DNA of 64,000 nucleotides from Methanocellaceae archaeon UBA148 (GTDB lineage Archaea; Halobacteriota; UBA148): contig DAHG01000033.1 in NCBI GenBank assembly GCA_002495885.1, positions 62,001 to 126,000 of the forward strand, written 5' to 3'. The notes under the pieces are model-generated. The model saw only the letters and a program-made list of their open reading frames with translations, made no database searches and was not told the DNA's origin. The translations under genes and the position numbers were made by a program. Shown here one piece after another: positions 61,813 to 64,000 of this stretch (its first letter is position 1; each line of letters opens with the position of its first letter).

Positions 61813-62793
61813 TCAAAAACTAATCTCCCCTATGATTTCCTCGCCGATGAGCTTGATTGAGGCTGACACATCCGGACCGATTGGAGAGCCTACGACCACC
61901 TGTGTCACTCCTATCCCCCGTAACTCTTTAATCCTCTGGATACAGTGGTCAGGTGAGCCATAGATCGAGAATGCATCCACCATGGGGTTAGTGACAGACT
62001 TGAAAGCCGTCCTGAAGTCGCCCTTGGCCAACGCACTCTTAATTGCATCTACCTCCGTGGAATCGATGTCGTGCCTTTCCAGAACAGGTGCGGGAGATCC
62101 AGCTACGATAAAGGCCACAACTGGCACAACTGCTTTTTTCGCCTTCTCTTCATCTAAATCCACGGAAAAGCTGGCATAGGCAGCTATGTCAAAACCTGCT
62201 TTTGGAGAGCCTTTTTGAACTTGAGAGATCGCATACTTAAAATCCAAGGGATGAGATGCGTTTATCAATACGCCATCTCCTATGGCACTAGCGGTTCTAA
62301 GCATGAGAGGGCCCTGAGCACCGATATATATGGGTATCTCTGGGCACTTTAAAGATAGTTTGGCGCCTTCAATCCTGAAGAAATCTCCCTGAAAAGAGAG
62401 ACGTTCTCCTGTCAAGAGGCGTCTAATGATCTCTACTGCCTCTTTTAGCTTTGCTAAAGGTTTGTCCATCTGGATGCCCAACGATGCTAAAGTGGTCTTA
62501 TCACCTGCTCCGATGCCGAGCATTGCCCTCCCATTGGAGATATTATCGATGGTGGCAATAGCAGAAGCAGTCAGTGCAGGATGGACCTGATATGCATTTG
62601 TTACTCCTGGCCCAAGTCTAACTCTTTTCGTCCTTTCGGCTACCAATGCCAATGTAGCATAGACATTCCTGTTGTTGTAGTGATCCGTGATCCATATTGC
62701 ATCGAATCCCTGATTTTCAGCTAAAACGCAGTGATTTACGAGATCATTCAAGGGCATATCTGGTACAAATTCTATGCCTAACACGAAAAACAC
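61813..62793 (-). CDS. mer: F420-dependent methylenetetrahydromethanopterin reductase (Mer)-like
   Basis: 326 residues. The pattern GIEFVP, WITDHYNNRNVYATLALVAE, LGPGVTNAYQVHPALTASAI, IGAGDKTTLASLGI, GAQGPLMLRTASAIGDGVLI and VVAFIVAGSPAPVLERH follows Mer closely, including the length. Mer, in the bacterial-luciferase-like family, interconverts methylene- and methyl-H4MPT with F420. A paralogous luciferase-like F420 oxidoreductase is the alternative. It is a lone gene between a membrane protein and the SAM hydrolase gene. Confidence 0.8.
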   Translation of the reverse strand: MFFVLGIEFVPDMPLNDLVNHCVLAENQGFDAIWITDHYNNRNVYATLALVAERTKRVRLGPGVTNAYQVHPALTASAIATIDNISNGRAMLGIGAGDKTTLASLGIQMDKPLAKLKEAVEIIRRLLTGERLSFQGDFFRIEGAKLSLKCPEIPIYIGAQGPLMLRTASAIGDGVLINASHPLDFKYAISQVQKGSPKAGFDIAAYASFSVDLDEEKAKKAVVPVVAFIVAGSPAPVLERHDIDSTEVDAIKSALAKGDFRTAFKSVTNPMVDAFSIYGSPDHCIQRIKELRGIGVTQVVVGSPIGPDVSASIKLIGEEIIGEISF

Positions 62794-62829
62794 CCATTTA
62801 AAATTGCCTGAACTGCTTAAAATACTATT

Positions 62830-63594
62830 CTATTGTTTTAAGGCCATGTGCACAACATCTCCGATGTTCAATCTGAATAACTTTGCTGCATTACCCCCTT
62901 TGACCGATATCTCAAGAAAATTATGGCTCCCGATCGTTATAAGCTCGGAGGTGACCTCATCGTAGGTCATGACAAATGGAATTTGCTTTCCGAGTAACTC
63001 CACACTAGCCCCATAATTTATGTGTTCAAGGGCTAGGGGCCCAGGAATATTGGTGATGACGTTGCCGAAATCGTCGATATACATTACCTCACCCTGTAGC
63101 GATTCCCTTGATGCATAAACTTCACCAAAGTCGAGTTCAATAAAATCATCTATTTTCCTGAATTCTGAGATATCATATCCCCTGGACAGGTGTGCAGCGG
63201 CCGGGGCAAAGACGTCCCTGCCATGAAATGTGGGGCTGACAGGAGAGACGCACAGCTCTGGGGGGATCTCATACACTGTGAAGTGCCCCATACTACGCGC
63301 AGCGGGAATAAGTAAGCCGTTATCGGGTCCCACGAAAGTTTGCTTGCCTTTGATAACGGTTGGGCGGCGCCCAGTACCTACACCGGGATCGATCACTGCG
63401 ACATGGATCGTACCCTCTGGAAATCGTCCAGCAACGTACATCAATGCAAACGCACCAGCCCTGATGTTTTGAGGGGGAATGTTGTGAGATATATCAACGA
63501 TCTTAGCATCTGGATCAATCTTTAGAATTGTGCCCTTCATCACTGCAGGATACAGATCGCCGAAATCGGTTAATAGTGTGATTATTGGATTCAT
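62830..63594 (-). CDS. SAM hydrolase (DUF62, SAM hydroxide adenosyltransferase)
   Basis: 254 residues from ATG 63594 (MNPIITLLTDFGDLYPAVM). The family pattern VDISHNIPPQNIRAGAFAL, VIDPGVGTGRRP, FVGPDNGLL, FHGRDVFAPAAAHLSRG and IDDFGNVITNI is complete, with the Asp, Arg and His set used to bind and activate water. It splits SAM into adenosine and methionine. Its distance to mer (36 bases) may mean co-transcription. The earlier ATG at 63621 is less likely. Confidence 0.92.
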   Translation of the reverse strand: MNPIITLLTDFGDLYPAVMKGTILKIDPDAKIVDISHNIPPQNIRAGAFALMYVAGRFPEGTIHVAVIDPGVGTGRRPTVIKGKQTFVGPDNGLLIPAARSMGHFTVYEIPPELCVSPVSPTFHGRDVFAPAAAHLSRGYDISEFRKIDDFIELDFGEVYASRESLQGEVMYIDDFGNVITNIPGPLALEHINYGASVELLGKQIPFVMTYDEVTSELITIGSHNFLEISVKGGNAAKLFRLNIGDVVHMALKQ

Positions 63595-63896
63595 CTCTTC
63601 CTCATCAATGGTTGAATTCACGATACTTAAAAAAATTTCGTATAGTGAATTGAATTTAATAAGATACTTAAGGACGCCCCAAGATCGATTGGATGAGATG
63701 ATAATATATTTTTTGAACGTTAAACGTTATCTTTGTTGAAGATTTTATAAGTCAAATTTGCATTCTGATATTTTCGTTTTCAAAGTGAAAAGTATTGTGT
63801 ATGACGCTGGCGATCATCTGAAGTTTGCGTAATAAATTTGGGCCGAGGCGAACGCAGTGAGCCAAGCCAGATACCCGTCTGTTAGGCGAAGTTGAC
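63595..63896. other. Intergenic region
   Basis: 302 bases. The left part is AT-rich and holds a probable promoter for the SAM hydrolase (ttttttgaacgttaaacgtt with an inverted AACGTTAAACGTT word near 63715). The right part, tggg-ccgaggcgaacgcag, is more GC-rich but has no identified gene. Confidence 0.4.
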
Positions 63897-64000
63897 TCAT
63901 CTCTTCCTAACTTCATTCAACCCTGTCAAACAGCGTTCCACTTCCCCTAAATTCTTAAAGAATCCCGCAAAGCCAGACCACTCTAGTGGTGCTCCCTTGC
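63897..64000 (-). CDS. C-terminal end of an unidentified gene
   Basis: The frame is open from the right edge for 33 codons and ends at TGA 63897-63899. It encodes KGAPLEWSGFAGFFKNLGEV followed by ERCLTGLNEVRKR, which has the composition of real coding sequence. The rest lies outside the window and I do not recognise the family. Confidence 0.45.
   Translation of the reverse strand, partial: KGAPLEWSGFAGFFKNLGEVERCLTGLNEVRKR

Overview
The window reads as chromosomal DNA of an anaerobic euryarchaeon, probably in or near the Methanosarcinales / Syntrophoarchaeia part of the tree. Archaeal markers are the two-subunit D-family DNA polymerase, Orc1/Cdc6, Alba, a Sec61-beta, UPF0147, an archaeal glycyl-tRNA synthetase, an intron-bearing tRNA-Glu and a PGF-type C-terminal sorting tail. 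A Mer-like F420-dependent reductase, hydrogenase-maturation genes and a tungstate/molybdate formate dehydrogenase locus point to C1 metabolism (methanogenesis or its reversal). The species cannot be named from the sequence alone.

Layout. 0-10 kb holds a partial MetE/UROD-like gene, a YhaM-like exonuclease, an endonuclease III-like glycosylase, an AT-rich stretch with one unrecognised gene, two decayed genes, a rhomboid protease, an NfnAB-type flavoprotein pair, a DUF116 protein and an MBL-fold nuclease. At 9.88 kb a tRNA-Glu carries a 23-nt insert in its D-loop, and a truncated DNA methyltransferase abuts its 3' end. 10-19 kb carries an unusual HhH-AAA+ ATPase and the hydrogenase maturation set: protease, hypE, hypB, hypA and hypC on the minus strand, hypF on the plus strand. 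No hydrogenase structural gene and no hypD lie in the window. 18.8-22 kb has two secreted lipoproteins. 22-39.3 kb is a molybdenum/tungsten island: moaA, a moaE-like gene, moaB, moeA and mobB, then the wtpABC importer with a ModE-like regulator, then on the minus strand an HdrA/MvhD-like iron-sulfur protein, a TorD chaperone, a Tat-exported formate dehydrogenase (alpha, beta, gamma) and mobA. 40.5-50 kb is a replication region: DP2, DP1, signal peptidase, orc1/cdc6, a probable origin, UPF0147 and a Hef-type helicase. 50-64 kb is mostly housekeeping (glycyl-tRNA synthetase, CBS protein, amidohydrolase, Sec61-beta, EngB-like GTPase, sugar kinase, HAD protein, Alba) followed by a serpin, a Mer-like reductase and a SAM hydrolase.

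How the parts fit together. The Mo/W island is a nearly self-contained pathway: metal import and its regulator, pterin synthesis, metal insertion, nucleotide attachment, an apo-enzyme chaperone and the enzyme itself. The HdrA/MvhD-like protein may link formate electrons to a cytoplasmic disulfide or ferredoxin pool. Polymerase D and Orc1/Cdc6 sit beside an AT-rich gap with two ORB-like boxes, which fits a conserved archaeal origin.

Unexplained structure includes a bulge-helix-bulge intron in the D-loop of tRNA-Glu; a 76-nt sequence identical in the linkers of two unrelated secreted proteins 33 kb apart; a promoter plus Tat-lipoprotein leader shared by two genes 42 kb apart; a 27-nt tandem operator before wtpA; a long-stem RNA candidate at 54.1 kb; a lone CRISPR-like repeat at 58.3 kb; and a MITE-like inverted repeat at 40.0 kb with a weaker relative at 16.1 kb. 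Several genes carry single stops or frameshifts and could be pseudogenes or sequencing errors.
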